Assembly (NCBI GenBank): GCA_001692895.1
Contig: KV748177.1
Coordinates: 2,542,001 to 2,606,000, forward strand
Reading direction: 5' to 3'
Length of the DNA stretch: 64,000 bases
From: Cenococcum geophilum 1.58
Lineage: Eukaryota; Ascomycota; Dothideomycetes; Gloniales; Gloniaceae
The position numbers were made by a program, and so were the translations under genes. Positions 11,101-24,100 of the stretch are shown here, piece by piece. Below the pieces are notes generated by a model. That model was not told the DNA's origin and did not search any database. It saw only the letters and a list, made by a program, of their open reading frames with translations. Each line of letters begins with the position of its first letter. Position 1 is the first letter of the stretch.

Positions 11101-14100
11101 TAATGAGCGAAAAGAGGTATATAATAAGTTCCGTTAGAGTATGAGAAATGTTAGAAATCGCGAGGTTACTACGGCCTACTTCTAAAGCTTCCTGGTTTAA
11201 TATAAAGGCGTAGAAGACCTTAAGGGTAAGGTTAATGAGACTAAACAGCTCCTTATGGATATAGAAATTAAGGACTACTTACCTAACCAATACTTTACTA
11301 AGTATAGTAAGGTAAATGGCATATAAACCATCGCTGTCCTTAATAACTAATCTACGCTCCATTCTATTACGAAGTTAGATATCTTTAACGAGCCAAAGGA
11401 GAGCTCCGCGTTTTCCTTTAACGATAGATACTTGGCGAATGTCTTCTATAGTATTATACCGGATACTAAAGCCGCAGGAGTATCTATAGTAGGAGAACCT
11501 TAAGTTCGAGCCCTTTAGTAGCTTAATAGCTCTGTTTAAATTGACTATTTAACGGCAGGCTAGCATACAATTTGTTTTAGCAAAGGTACTATAATCTCTC
11601 TTAGCACAATTAGGGTTTAAACCCCCTTAGGGTACATTAGTTTTCACGTTATTCCTATAAACACCCCATTTCTATTTTGCATTAGAGATATAGACAAATT
11701 AGGCGTTAAGCTTAATAACCTTAAGAATGTACTCATCTAAGGAGATAATTGGGTGCCCGTTATGCGCAAGTGGGGTTACCCCTAGTTGCTCCTTTATTAA
11801 CTAGAAAAGAGTGTTACTTAGAGCCACTTAACTAAGTCAGAGTTACGCTAACTACACCATCGTTTTGGCCACCTATCTATTTATTAATTACTTAGGGTTC
11901 TTTAGCAAGCAGGCTATAAAGTTAAGGTTAAGGCAATTAAGCATCTTATAAAGTATTACTATTACTGCCAAATAAACCAAAAGTCCCCTAGCCGATTTAA
12001 GTTCACCCTTAAGGATAACTACAACTTTAACTTCTGTATCGTTATTAACGTTATATATCTTAGCGGCAAGCCAGTACTCTAAGTTATTAACTTCTTAACC
12101 TTCTTCTAAGCCGCGCGTTTCTTAAAAGATATATCAGCCAGAAACGCATAGGAGACCCTTTAGTTATGCTGGATTAATGTCTATTTAGGACCCCCTAATT
12201 AAATCGTCCATAACGTAGGAAAGAACTTCTTATCTATAGAGTTTTAATAATAGATAAAGGCAATGGCAATTAAGGTTAAGGAAGTCCCTGTTAAGGCATA
12301 TAATAGTGTTAGAAAAGTGGAACAATATCACGCGCCATTACGCCGCGTATATAAGATTATCTCTTTAGAACTAAAGGACGCTAGCGAAGAACTTACCTTA
12401 TAAATGGCTGTTAAAGCTATTAACGATTCCGCTAGCCTGGATGGACTCGTACCTATATTGCTAGTCTTTAGCGCCTACCCTTAAATAACTAACAATTCTC
12501 CACTATTTCCCTTTATTGTATAATGAGCCGAGGCTATCCGCAAGGTAATAAAGGAGGTGCGACGTCTCTACGCCACACGCTAGGTTAACAATGTACTAGG
12601 AATAAGAAATGGCCCAAACACCTTAACTACGCTTGACCTGCCACTCTAGTCTAAAGTACGCGTATGGCGTAAAAAGGGAGGATAGTTAGGCCCACACTAA
12701 CTTATTATAATTAATGGTTAAACTTATACTATTTAGATGCCTTACAGACCTATTTAATTCCATTTAACTATTATTAAGCCTTACTACAAAGATAACAATT
12801 CCGAGCCTTTATAGAATGCCCTAGAAGATGCCCTAGAAGAGAACCACAATTAATATACTCTAGAAGGCGACTACAATCCCGATATAATTATAGTAGATGC
12901 GCTATAACCACGACGCGGTAGAGGTTGCCTAAAGGGATTACGAAATCGCCAATATCTTATTAATTTTAAAGAACAATTTATTGCCGCTATTAAGAATAAA
13001 GTTAAGTTATTAATAGCCTTTTTAATAGCTAAGGAGAAGGCTAACTTTAAACTCGTAAAACAGCTCTAAAAGGAAGGTCGTATTATAACTCCAGGAGCTC
13101 CTTTCTAAGCATCCAATAAGTAGGAGATCGATAGTCTTATTATAAGAGGAGTTTTTAAATTTAAGAAATATAACCCTACCAAGTTCGATAGAGTTCGCAT
13201 CTTTAAGTTAAGAATAGTTAACGAGATTAAGGGCAAAGCTACTAACGCCCCATTTGAGAAATTAAGGCTTATTATCTAAGGTTATAACAATAATAGTAAA
13301 GAGATAATTCTTATATAATCTCCTATAATTTAACGAGCTAGTTAGCGAGTCATTATTACATTAGCTCCCTCCTTAATAAAGAATAAAATAGCAGTTTATT
13401 TGTAAAATATTACTTAAGCCTACACCCAATTAGAGACGCACCTTTAGCGCTTAATATTGGCATACCTTCCGGAGCAAATTCGCCACTAGTATCCTAAAGA
13501 TACGATCATGGTTGTGCTTAAGCTATTATATAGAATCGCAGAGGTAGAAACTCACTAGTAGGCTACCTACAGCAAGCACCATAAAGAGAAGCTTTTGATG
13601 ACTACTTCTACATTCGATCCCTACTTCCTTATCATAACCACGGGAACCCTATTTAGAATCATCGGTATGCAAACTAATAATATAATCATCTTAGGAGACG
13701 ACCAATTCTTAGCTCTTAAAGAGGATAAGCTAGTAAAGGCAAATCTTATAGTAAAGCCAAAGGAAAAGCTTAACTTAATAACACTATTACTCTTTAATAG
13801 ATGCATCCTCTCCCTAAACGAGGATTCCATTGCTTTACGCCAGAAGGGTTAAGGTAAGAAGATTAATATTATTAATATTAATTCCCCGAAGCAAGGATAC
13901 GTGGAGTAACGCGCTTGCGGAGCTTATATTGCTTCTATCTATTAACCTAAGGCTTTATTTAATCTCTCCGTTGCCGCCTAATACTAGGAACCAACTAAGG
14001 ACGACGTTCTTGCCCTAAATAAACGTCTTTTCTGGCAAATGAACTATCTTAATTGGGGACTACTCTACGTGCCTATTAATCTTCCTACCGCTAAGCTCTT

Positions 14101-14640
14101 TGTATTTGTTAATAGATCGTTCGTAAATAATAAAGATTTTAGCTCCTAGTTAGAATATAAGATTATTATCGCAAACGAATTTACTAGAGAGAATAACTTT
14201 ATAATCTATAGCAATCTTATCTATTAGAGCTTAACTAAGAGCAAGCGCGTTACCTAAAGTGTTTTAGTATTAGAGATATATAGAATAGTTAGCGGAGTTA
14301 ATATGGCAATTGCAATTGGAACTACCCTAAAGATAATTATAGATTAACTCGAACTTCCCGTTATCCCTATAATTATATACACCAACTTATATTCCCTCTA
14401 TAAGTATTTAGTTAAGCTCGGTACCACAAAGGAGAAGCGCCTTATAATCGATATTATGGCACTTTAGCAATCCTACAAGCGTTAAGAACTCTTTAAGATT
14501 TAATGGATTAATAGCCAAGATAACCCGGTAGATATAATAACGAAGGCGAACCTAAATAAGGTATTAGAGACGTTTATTAACACAAATACTCTGCGTATAC
14601 GAGTTAAAGGTTAGGTTAAAAGGGAATCCCTAGAAATTTC
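11101..14640 (+). pseudogene. Copia pol relic: protease, integrase, RT, RNase H
   Basis: Domains follow in order on the plus strand. An aspartic-protease-like IPDTKAAGVSIVGEP lies near 11,460. GAG-pre-integrase LHHRFGHLSIYQLL lies at about 11,850. The integrase core at 12,000-12,480 has SGKPVLQVINFLTFFQAARF, YLGPPN and VEQYHAPLRRVYKI. The reverse transcriptase is at about 13,130-13,860; its largest open piece is 13,595-13,852 with GMQTNNIIILGDDQF. RNase H at 14,200-14,640 has YTNLYSLYKYLVKLGT and EKRLIIDIMAL. Many stops stand at Gln codons, and Asp residues are changed to Asn. The order integrase before RT defines the copia superfamily. Confidence 0.9.
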
Positions 14641-14704
14641 TTAGTTACGTAAGGTCTTGAGATGTCCAGGAACTTTAACTAGCAGTTAAAGTTGTCTAAT
14701 TGGT

Positions 14705-14815
14705 CAGATTCTACAGACCCTAACTTAAACCAGCCAATTAGGATTTTTTATCCCTGGGATAGAAAATCGCTATTAGCTCGCTTACCGCTAGCGCCTTAGC
14801 GGCCCTACTAATAAG
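14705..14815 (+). repeat. Hairpin module, copy A (copia 3' region)
   Basis: Between the end of pol and the 3' LTR. The core at 14,741-14,770 is GGATTTTTTATCCC then GGGATAGAAAATC, an inverted repeat slightly damaged by transitions. It is preceded by TTAAACCAGCCAATTA and followed by GCTATTAGCTCGC and a second small palindrome (CCGCTA...TAGCGG). Copy C at 37,490-37,594 carries the same string of segments on the opposite strand. Confidence 0.8.
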
Positions 14816-14984
14816 ATACCTACCCATAACTTATAAGCAAGAAAGCACNANNTGCTAAAAGGCAAATTTTGGGATAGCGAGACTTANATTATAATNGNAA
14901 TAGTAAGTAAGGAGGATTAATTTTTATTCCGCTAGTTAAGCGGTATATATATATAGATGGCAACTATAAAAGAAGAGTTGCTAG

Positions 14985-15200
14985 TGTTAGGAATAAAGGC
15001 AAATGGTTACTATATAAGGTATATTGCCGTCACGTATAGTAAGTTGCCATTACGTGCGGCAAGTTGCTATCACGTGCCGCCGCGGCACTAGCGTGGTGAG
15101 GAACCTTAGGTTCCTTACCCCTTTCTTTAAGAAGAATACAGAACAATCATTATACTATCTACGAACCGTAGCTATATAATATCCCCTTGTGAGTCCAACA
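14985..15200 (+). repeat. Copia 3' LTR (216 bp)
   Basis: Same length as the 5' LTR. Begins TGTTAGGAATAAAGG and ends GAGTCCAACA, keeping the intact CCAACA terminus. Differences from the 5' copy in the first 65 bp are all C/T or G/A. Target duplication CTTGC follows at 15,201-15,205. Confidence 0.93.
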
Positions 15201-16710
15201 CTTGCATCTAATATATTACTCGTATATTAAAATATAACGGTATAATTGTTTTAGCCTTGCCTACTTCTATTATTAAAATAGATTTAGTATAGCCTCTAAT
15301 AAAAATATATGGTGCTAAATGCACGTTTATTTAGGGCTTGCGCCTTATATAGATTTATAGGCGCCTTCTATAGGTTCTTATAATCCTTGCCCGTATCCCT
15401 TCTTGTCTACTATTCTCTTCACCTACATTCTCCTATACTTACTACTGTACTTTTAAACAAAATTTTAAATGCTAGTATAGAGAGAGGTCCTCTATAAAAC
15501 CAATTTAATAGCCCTAAGCCTTCTCTTAGATTTACTTGCGGTATAGTTACCGTTAAACCTAATTAGAGATTGAAATCTATGTCTTCTCCTACTTTATCTT
15601 CTCCTACTCTCCTTTCTATTCCCTTCCCTTCTCCTCTCCTCTCTCCTAACCTCCCTTCCCCTACCTTTACTAAAATTAAAGATTATTAGTCTAATGAGGT
15701 AATGGAGGAGAAGATATAAGTAACTTTATCCACCTATTAAGAAACCAAAACTAATAAAGACAGATAAAGAAAGCCCTTTAGTAGATACTTACGCCAATTA
15801 AAGAGCAAGCTGACGGTAGTTTACAGCATAAGTGCGATAATTTGTACTTAGAAACCAAATATAACGAACTATATAAGATTAGGGTAAGAATTTATAGCTT
15901 TATAGAATGAAAATTTACTTATATACTAGTGTAGCTTATAGTAAAAGCTAGTCCTCTAGGATTATATATTCTACTAGGTTATTACCTCCGCATCTATTAT
16001 ATTCTTCCCTAAGTAAATAAAGTATTAATGCGCTATAATTTATAGGCACAACACAAACCCTACGAGGTTCTTCCGCCCTCTTTTGAAGGTTTACCACCTA
16101 GCCGCTAATTCTACTGGGATGGGACCACCCCTTCGGACACCGCAGTTATTTATAGGCTAGTTATACTATTTATACAATTCTAGGGAAAATCAGGGAAGAT
16201 ATAGATTATTAGTGGGTGTTAGTAGGCGCCTATAGCAATAAAGCTAAAATATAGCACCTTTGTATTAGCACGGGATATATAATAGGACTACCTTCGCTAA
16301 AGGTTTAGGGTCGCGCATCTATAGGTAAAAACTATGGAGTAATTAAATAAAACAATAAATTATCTTTACTATATAGTATCCCTATCTTTATATAATATTA
16401 TTAGAGTATACCTCTGTCCTACTTTCTACGTTAAAGTAGTAAGGATATATTGACTATATTTTCTACTCCTTTTCCCCTTCTATAAGAATATACGCCTTAT
16501 ATATAAGATAACCATCTATTCGCTCTACTCTAGAATATTTAATAAACATTCCTAACTAACTGGTATTATAAGCCTTAGGCTCTTCCTAATAGATTACGCA
16601 CTTTTAGAGGTAAGATTATAACAGTAAAAGAGTTATTAGGCTGGAACTTACTTCTAGTTCTGTATAATATAGAGGAAGCTATTAAGGTGCTTTAGGCGTG
16701 AGAGGTAATA

Positions 16711-16816
16711 GAAGTATTTTAGGTGTTATAGGTTTTATAGGTGTTGTATATATCGGTATCGTAGGTATTAGTATTGTAGGTGTTAATATTATAGGTATTA
16801 GTGTTGTCGGTAATAA
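16711..16816. repeat. Degenerate short tandem repeat (GTAGGTATTAGT-type)
   Basis: About nine adjoining units of 9-15 bp share TA(G)GT(G/A)TTA, for example GTAGGTATTAGTATTGTAGG. On the minus strand they would read as Asn/Thr/Tyr/Asp-rich repeats, but no intact frame is present. Confidence 0.6.
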
Positions 16817-17519
16817 GGTCGCGTATCTATTACGCTAGTTCTCTAAACACGCTATAGCTAGAATATTTATTATAAGGCCGCTAAGGAGACTTATTTTTAA
16901 GGGAATATATAGACTATATTCTAAATCCGCGGCGTTTTAAAATAATAATAATATTAGGGCACGCTCTAGGAGAGCGCTACTAGGCCACTTAATTTAATAA
17001 TATAGCTACTCTTATTCTATTAGCTAATAAGTGAAAGCTAGCTTGAACCTCTAGAGCTACTCTTAAGATATAAGCCCGAACTCTTTATTAAATGCTCTCC
17101 TAGGAGATATATATACCCTATTTGGGTACTTTCCCTACCTAAAAAGGCTAGGGCACCATATATAGGCCTATGTTCTACTAAATATAACGCCAAGCGGAAA
17201 GATATATAAGGAGGGGAACTTAAATGCGTTAGCTTTGTATAGGGGGATAAGCTAATTACACCCACATAATATAGCGGGCGCTGGCTGCATATCTTAGCCC
17301 AGTTTGCGCCACCTGGGATAACTATACCAGTTATTCTTAATTAGGCTTAACGTAGAATCCACCGCAGCTGCTATGCCGAACGCTTTTATAACTAACCCTG
17401 CTGCTCCTAGGTAATTGTTATATAAATAGTCTGGCGCAATATTGGATTTTTAAGTCCTACTGCCTAAGTTTAGTATACCTAGGTATATAGTAGGTAGTGA
17501 AGAGGTAAGCAGACTTTTA

Positions 17520-18480
17520 TAGGGCGATAAAGATGCTAATGGCGAAAACCTAGAAATAAAAGCGGAAAAAGGCTCTCGCCAATCCTAATCCCTTACTTAA
17601 GGCCTTCTTTTCCTTATATAACAACTTATTACATCTTAACAAGCGTTAAAAGGTTAGAGTCTTCGCAGAAGTATTACACGATGTGTAAATGCTATATAGT
17701 GTAGCAAATAATAGAGAGTTAAAGTTTAAGTTTATAGAAAAGGACGGTATATAAATAGATAAGTTCTGTTTAAAATCTTATTAGCCTTTTAATTTGGAGC
17801 TATGGACCTTCTAGGACATACTTTCTAAGTAATTATCTCCGCTAACTACCGATACCTACCTTGTACGTCTAATATTTAACGATATTAAATATTTAAAGGA
17901 TGACTATATACGCTATAGAATAATCTACACTTTCCTCTCGCGCCTAGAGAAATATATAACTTGCTAGAAGAAGTACTAAGAGATAAAGATAAATAGGAGA
18001 AAGGCTATTATTAGGAGTGACATACTAGGAAAAACGGACTAGATAAAATATAAGCAATATATTAGCGCTGGCGAAAAGCTAAACTACTTCTACTCTGGTT
18101 TGGTTATCAGACTAGGACCTTATTTAAGTATTAAGTATAACGTTTTACCGTGGTCTAATACAACTACTAATTTTTTTTAGATGGGAGAGGGCAGCCCTAC
18201 TAGGAGAAGAGTATAAGATTCTCTTATTATACGCAAATATAATGCCCTAGTATAAGATCTGCCTTAAAATATTAGCCCTAGCTACTAAGTTAATAGGTTT
18301 ATACCTTTAACGATATCTTTATAAAGATAGTACGGTTTTTAAAATCTTATTCTAGTCAAACTACAAATATTAGGGTAACTCGTTGGGTATATACGCCTTT
18401 ATAAGCTTATTACTTCTAAGCTAAAGCAGTTTCCGTTTTAGTAAGGTCCATAAAGTAGTTATTAAAACACCTACTAAGAG
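17520..18480 (+). pseudogene. Unrecognised plus-strand coding relic
   Basis: Reading TAG/TAA as former Gln/Arg-type codons gives a long consistent frame with protein-like composition: clusters such as LKDDYIRYRIIYTFLSRLEK, RSDILGKTDQIKYKQYISAG and a basic segment PTRRR. The stops fit RIP. The frame is more protein-like than its neighbours, but I cannot place it in a family. It may belong to a transposon-associated gene. Confidence 0.35.
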
Positions 18481-19989
18481 TTTTAGGGGAATAGCCGTAT
18501 TAGGAAGCGGAACAGTATATAAATATTTAATTAAACATTCCGTATATTAAGGCGGACATCCTTATATCTAGCCTCTTATATCTACTAATAGGTAACTCTA
18601 ATAATAAGGATCCCTAATGCCTAGCGCATATATGCTCTAATTAAGAGTTATAGTTAATATACCTCGCTTTATAACCAGAACAATAGCAAACGCTTAGGGA
18701 GTACCTTAATATATAACTAGAACCATAGGTATACCCGTAGTTTAAGTAGTACTTATAACCTAATTAATACTCTAAGGAACTATGGAGCTATAACGGGCTA
18801 TATTATTTAGTGTCTGTTCCCCAAATAGATATATAAGATATCCCGCCACCAAGTTCCCCAAATAGCTAAGTTGCATTTATTTAGACTCCGAGCAACTCCC
18901 CACTTTAAAGCTTAAAGCCAGTAATCTTACTATTAGAATCTATAAAGTTAGGAAGTCTATTTTAAGAGCTTAGTTAGCTAAGTGCTATAACCACTATAGC
19001 CTTATTTATTGTCCTATCCTCTAGTATCTATTTAATCTCTTTTTAGCGTTTGGTATATATAATATAGTACAATTGTTTAAGGATAAGGAGGTCAGCGGGT
19101 AATTATAATATAGTAGCGGCCTATAGCCTAGTAACAGACTTAGTTAGGGTAAATAAGTGTTTTTATATAATCTAATAGTTATATACATACCTTAATATAC
19201 TATATTTTATCTATATTTAGCAGACAAAGATATGGTTACTTAAAGAGTTAAGTTAAAACTTCTAGTAGGTTAGTAGAAACCCAATATAAAAGAGAATCAT
19301 ATAAAGAGTCTGCTATATTAGAATTTAAGGCTTATAAAGTCACGTAGTTTAGCATTATAAAGTAAACTATAACTAAACAGGTATATAGAAGAGCCCTATA
19401 AAAATTATATTAGATTAACTTCGGGAATGCCTAGAAGCTTAGGTTTTATTACGTGTATATTATCTACCTTGCCTTAAGAATACAGGACAATTAATTGCTA
19501 TAGTGCGGCTATCTAAAACCTGTCCTAAGCCACAGAAACAGTACATTACCTATATTAGTAGGTAATTAAAAAAAAGGATTTTTTTATAATTCCTAGTTAT
19601 ATATTAATTCTATCTTATTATATAAAGTAATATAAGAGTATCCTAGCTACTATTAGTATATATAAGGGGGCTTTAAGTCATTATAAAGTTTATAGAAGTC
19701 ATTATATAGGAATTTCTTCAATGTTTCTAGATCTGGTCTTATATATTTCTTTTATTTCTAATTTTAAAATCTTTATAAAATTTGCTTCTTATTAATTTAG
19801 ATTTATATATAGCGTATAAGACTCAAATACAGCAAGGCTAAAGAGGACGCTAGCATAAAGCTTAAAATTTGCATCCGTCCTTAACTCGGCTATTTATTAT
19901 AGGTTCCAGATTATTAGTAAAACCGTTTAAATGTTTTTATTAATCCGCTCCGCCTAAATTGCCCATCCGCTATAAACAAAACTCTCCCC

Positions 19990-21140
19990 TATACGCTCTC
20001 CCGTCATTATTATTATCGCTACTATAATATAGCCTAACAGTTACCCAATTACAAATAGCTTTTCCTTAAAGAGCAACGCAAATAGTAAGAAAAGTAACGC
20101 GGATAATAAGAAGAGCAGTATAAACAAGAAGAAGAGTAGCGTAGATGAGAAGAAGCGGAGCGTGCATAGAAAGAAGTAGAGCCCGTATTATCTAGCCTTA
20201 ATTTATTACAGGAGAATCATTCTACTGTCTTTTCCGTCTCTATAGTAATCGCTAAAAGACTCTAGCTAATACTAATTAGATTGTCCTTAAACGGCGTAAG
20301 CGATGGAACGCTAGTCCTAATTAACACTAAACACTTAATCTTATCTTTAAGCGAGCCAGACGGCCATATATCTTAAGCCTTATTCTATACCTTATACACT
20401 AGGTTATTTGCCCCTATAGCCCCATTAATAAAACTCTCCTTAAAATCGCCGATTATAATAAGATTAAAGAAGGACGAGGCTGCCGACGTTGCTCGGCCTA
20501 CTTCCCATATCTTAGTTGTACGGAGCAGTTATTCGCGGCCGCGTGGTAACCGGTAGCTAGTAAGTCGCACTATATCACCCGTTTTATTACTTATTATACA
20601 CATAAATCTATATTATACTTGTTAATATTACTACAGCCTCGTATATAGGTGGATAACTACCTATACTTTGCAATTTGTATCTAGAGCGTCCTTTAATAGC
20701 GCATCCTCTACTAGACCTTACCTTGTAACAATTTCTTTAATTATACACTCTAGCTTATCTAAATTAAATCGTCCTTAAACCCGGCCTTTGATCATCATAT
20801 AGTGTCTTTACTTTTAGAAGATCCTGTCTAATAGCGAGATATATACATTAATATACTTATTAACCGTTATCTAAAGCCGACTAAGTATAACGGCTATAAG
20901 CCTACGCTTCTCGTCAGCCTTAAATCTAGTAAAGTAATTAATATAGACAGACCCGCCGGTGCTAGTGCCTCTAATTATATTAAAGTAGTCGCAAGACTTC
21001 GGCGGTGATTTTGGGTCAATAGTGTTTATAAGCTGCTTTAAGATCTAAAGCGTTAATAGGCCGCGGACGCCGCCGCCATTAAGGGCGAGTAGGCGGAGGT
21101 TATACTTGGGTATAGCTAGAGGGGTAAGCAGGAAGGCTTA
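19990..21140 (-). pseudogene. Patatin-like phospholipase pseudogene
   Basis: On the minus strand a single frame, broken by Gln-type stops, contains the diagnostic patatin blocks. The oxyanion-loop block LRLLALNGGGVRGLLTL is at about 21,105-21,055 (normally DGGGxRG). The nucleophile elbow GTSTGG is at about 20,969-20,953. The catalytic-Asp block NGAIGANN is at 20,426-20,403 (normally DGAxGANNP). GSLKDKIKCLVLIRTSVPSL follows. Both Asp-to-Asn changes and the stops fit G-to-A/C-to-T RIP, and the second removes the catalytic Asp. An intact relative would be a serine lipid acyl hydrolase. Many fungal patatins are the N-terminal part of NLR-like proteins, but I see no NB-ARC motif downstream (18,000-19,990), so the partner domain is undetermined. 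Confidence 0.8.
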
Positions 21141-24100
21141 GTAAAGCGACTAGATTTAATAAAAAATATGTAGTAGTATACTTAGGACTCCACAAGGCTA
21201 TAGAGCCGCTCTTATAATATAGAAAGTGTAGTAGTCCATCTTTAGCTTGACGAGACTAAGAATGTAGGTATTAAACCTAAGTGGTCTTCTATACGGCTAG
21301 GAGAAACGTTTAGCCAAACTGGCGTTTAATCTTTCCCTGCGCTATTTAAGTATAGGAAAAGTAGCAGTACTTCTAGTATAAGAATTCGCCTAAAGCTCTC
21401 TGCAGTTTGCCAGCGCTAATAAGAAGGGCGGCTAACCCGTACCGGCCACACCCTTATATGGTGGCGAATTCTAAAAGAGGTAAGTTGGTTTACTAGAGGT
21501 ATAGCTACGGGTTAGGGTAAGCCCCGCTTACTAAAATATTATATAGCTATAGGTATAAGAGCTATAAGCTAGCTTAGCGGCTGCTATAAATAGATTATAA
21601 TGTGATAATTATATAGCTGTTTTGCACTAGCTAAAACGGGTAATTACTCCTAATTAGAGGTACCAACTAGGGTTATAACCCTACGCGATAGTAGATATAA
21701 GGCTAATAATAACTTCCTAGCATTATAATAAGGTTTTTAGGCTTAGGTAGTACCGTTATAAGTATTATAAAGTTATTAGAGCCTTACGGTAGTGCTATAG
21801 AAAAGAAACTCTGTTTCGTTAAAGAATAAGACTCTCTGCGTATTAGGCGCGAAGGCAACAATATATAAGATAATTTTTAGATAGAAGGAGTTCTAAATGT
21901 TTAAAAGTAGCTATAGCATACGACTAATATAGAATTATAGTAAATATCTACGTATGCGCATAGTTATAGTCGCTTAATATTAAAGTACCCCTTATATTTT
22001 ACGGTATGGTAGGTTTTACGCGACCTAGGGATGGACGTTATCCCTTTACCTAGTAAAATATATCCTACGGTTATCGATAAAAGCTAACTAATAGGATCTA
22101 TAGTATTAAGGCTCTATAATCAAATCTATAAGGTAAAAAGTCGTTAATTTTAGTATATAATTACTATTTACACTCAATCTTTAGAGCTGAGTCGCTTAGT
22201 ATAAGGAAACTAATAGCTATCCTTCCTATAGAATAGTATACGGCAAATAGAACAGCCGTATAGAGTTCTTAGAGCTCTGCGAGGCCTCCTCCAATTCCCA
22301 CTATTATAAGATTTACGAGTTATATTTAGTGAGAGGTCTAAGAGAGGCTTCCTATGTCCTCTATATTATATTTAAGTCTTCCTACTAGCTTTAATATAAG
22401 TAGAGTAGTACTTCTACTTACGCCGCGTAAACAGCTTTATAAGCTTATAACCCTTTATAAGGTGCCATAAAATATTACTTATAGAGTATTATAATGGCCT
22501 CTCCCAAGTATACACTCGCCGGTAAGTTAACTGCTTAAAGAGAGCCTACTAAAGGTCCTTCTGGAACTGCTTATACGTATTATAATAGGAGGAAGATTTA
22601 GGGTGCTATAGTTGTCGAAATTCGCGATATATAAGGGCTTAAAGTAGGGCAATGGCCACGGCTGCTGGGATAGTTGTTTTGCTTTCTAAGTTAGTAGAAT
22701 TAAATACTAAGTCGGTAGAACAAAGTCTATATTATTAGAAGTATAATTAGAAGGCATAGTTAAGTAATATATATTAATTAAATGTATATAAGTAATATTT
22801 TATAGTTGACTATCTACTATGGCTAGAATATTAGCTTTAGTGTAGCTTCTCCTGGCTATATAGACCTTAGAATGGTTACTAAACGTATAACCTTATAACT
22901 AACTCTTATAGCTAATGGAAACCCTTCTTAACTTTTTCTGGCTCTAGTAAACATGCGCCCATATATCTATTAAGACACTATAGTTCCTTTCTATATAGCT
23001 CGTCAAAACTTAATATAAAAAAGCATAACTAAAAAAACAGATTATAATTGGTTAGGGTAGTTAAGAAGTAAATTTAATAATTCTTTAAGCTAGAACGTAG
23101 TTTAGCCAATTCCATTAATTCTATTTATTTTAGCAGTTATAAAAGGAATTTAACTAACTTGGCTGGATTATTACTAAAGTTTAAAAACCGCAAATATAAA
23201 CGGCGTAGGTTTATAAACTCTCTAAATAGAATGGTATCTCGTAACGTATACTATAGAGGGGTATTAAGTTTAAGGTATTCGGCCGTCCGGAAAAGCTTTA
23301 TTAAAAAATATAATTGTGATCCGTTATGCAATAACTTTAGGTTACTAAATGCCGCTACTATAGGTTTTAGGCGTAATTAGACCTTAAAACTAACGTCTAT
23401 ACCTTTTAAGAGTGCCCTATAGAAAGTAATATACTTTTACACCCTATCTTTAAAATCCTCAGTTCTCTATTCCGGAGGATGCGCCGAGGAAATAGCAATA
23501 CCTGTGACCTCTACATCGCGTTCTGCCGCTTATATTGCTGTGAGTATCCTCCTAAAGATCTGGCTAATATAATTAAGGGTATTCCTAGCCATTATATAGT
23601 AAACCAACGGCGCGCCGTTCTCCTGTAAAAGTCAATTAAATCTATATAGCGAGTAGGTTCCTTACCAAACGCTATTACCAAAATTAGGTAGCCTAATAGT
23701 AATTTCTTAGTAATCTAGGTTTTTAATAGTAGTTGCTAGCATTTCCATATCTAAATTGGTTTCCTAGATTTTGGCCTAGTTCTCCTAGAATAATATAATC
23801 TAGGGAAGTATAATTTAATTAATATAAGCAAGATCCTTAGGGACCTAGTAAACCTAACTTTATAGATCTTTTTTAGTTACCTAGTTACGGGAGAAGATAT
23901 AAGTTAATCTAATAGATATCCTATATACGCTTATTAACAGTTCTATTGCGTATTTAAGGTCTAGCTTATCTATAAAAATTAGCAGGCTTCCTTTATATAT
24001 AAAGGTATCCATAAAGGTCTTATAGGAGACGCGCTTAAATACTTTATAGGTCCTACGGATATCCTATAAGTAGAATCTAGCAGTAATAAATAACTATATA

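Larger units (their letters stand above)
8088..15200 (+). mobile_element. Complete Ty1/copia LTR retrotransposon, RIP-inactivated
   Basis: A 7,113-bp element bounded by two direct 216-bp LTRs (8,088-8,303 and 14,985-15,200) and flanked by a perfect 5-bp target duplication CTTGC (8,083-8,087 and 15,201-15,205). The order gag, protease, integrase, RT, RNase H on the plus strand is the copia order. The LTR copies differ only by transitions in the parts I compared, fitting RIP rather than simple ageing. Every coding domain carries Gln-to-stop changes, so the copy is not autonomous. The polypurine-like AAAAGAAGAG lies about 7 bp before the 3' LTR. The stretch at about 9,120-10,250 between the first reading frame and the recognisable gag core is unexplained. 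Confidence 0.93.
15206..19950. other. RIP-altered region with unrecognised relics
   Basis: There is no recognised gene. A plus-strand frame starts at 15,580 with a Ser/Pro/Leu-rich N-terminus (MSSPTLSSPTLL) and continues with TAG/TAA stops towards 16,380. Another plus-strand frame is at 17,520-18,480. The minus strand of 17,038-17,265 has a 75-codon ORF without family resemblance. AT-rich sequence at 19,560-19,800 holds nothing I can name. Confidence 0.35.
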
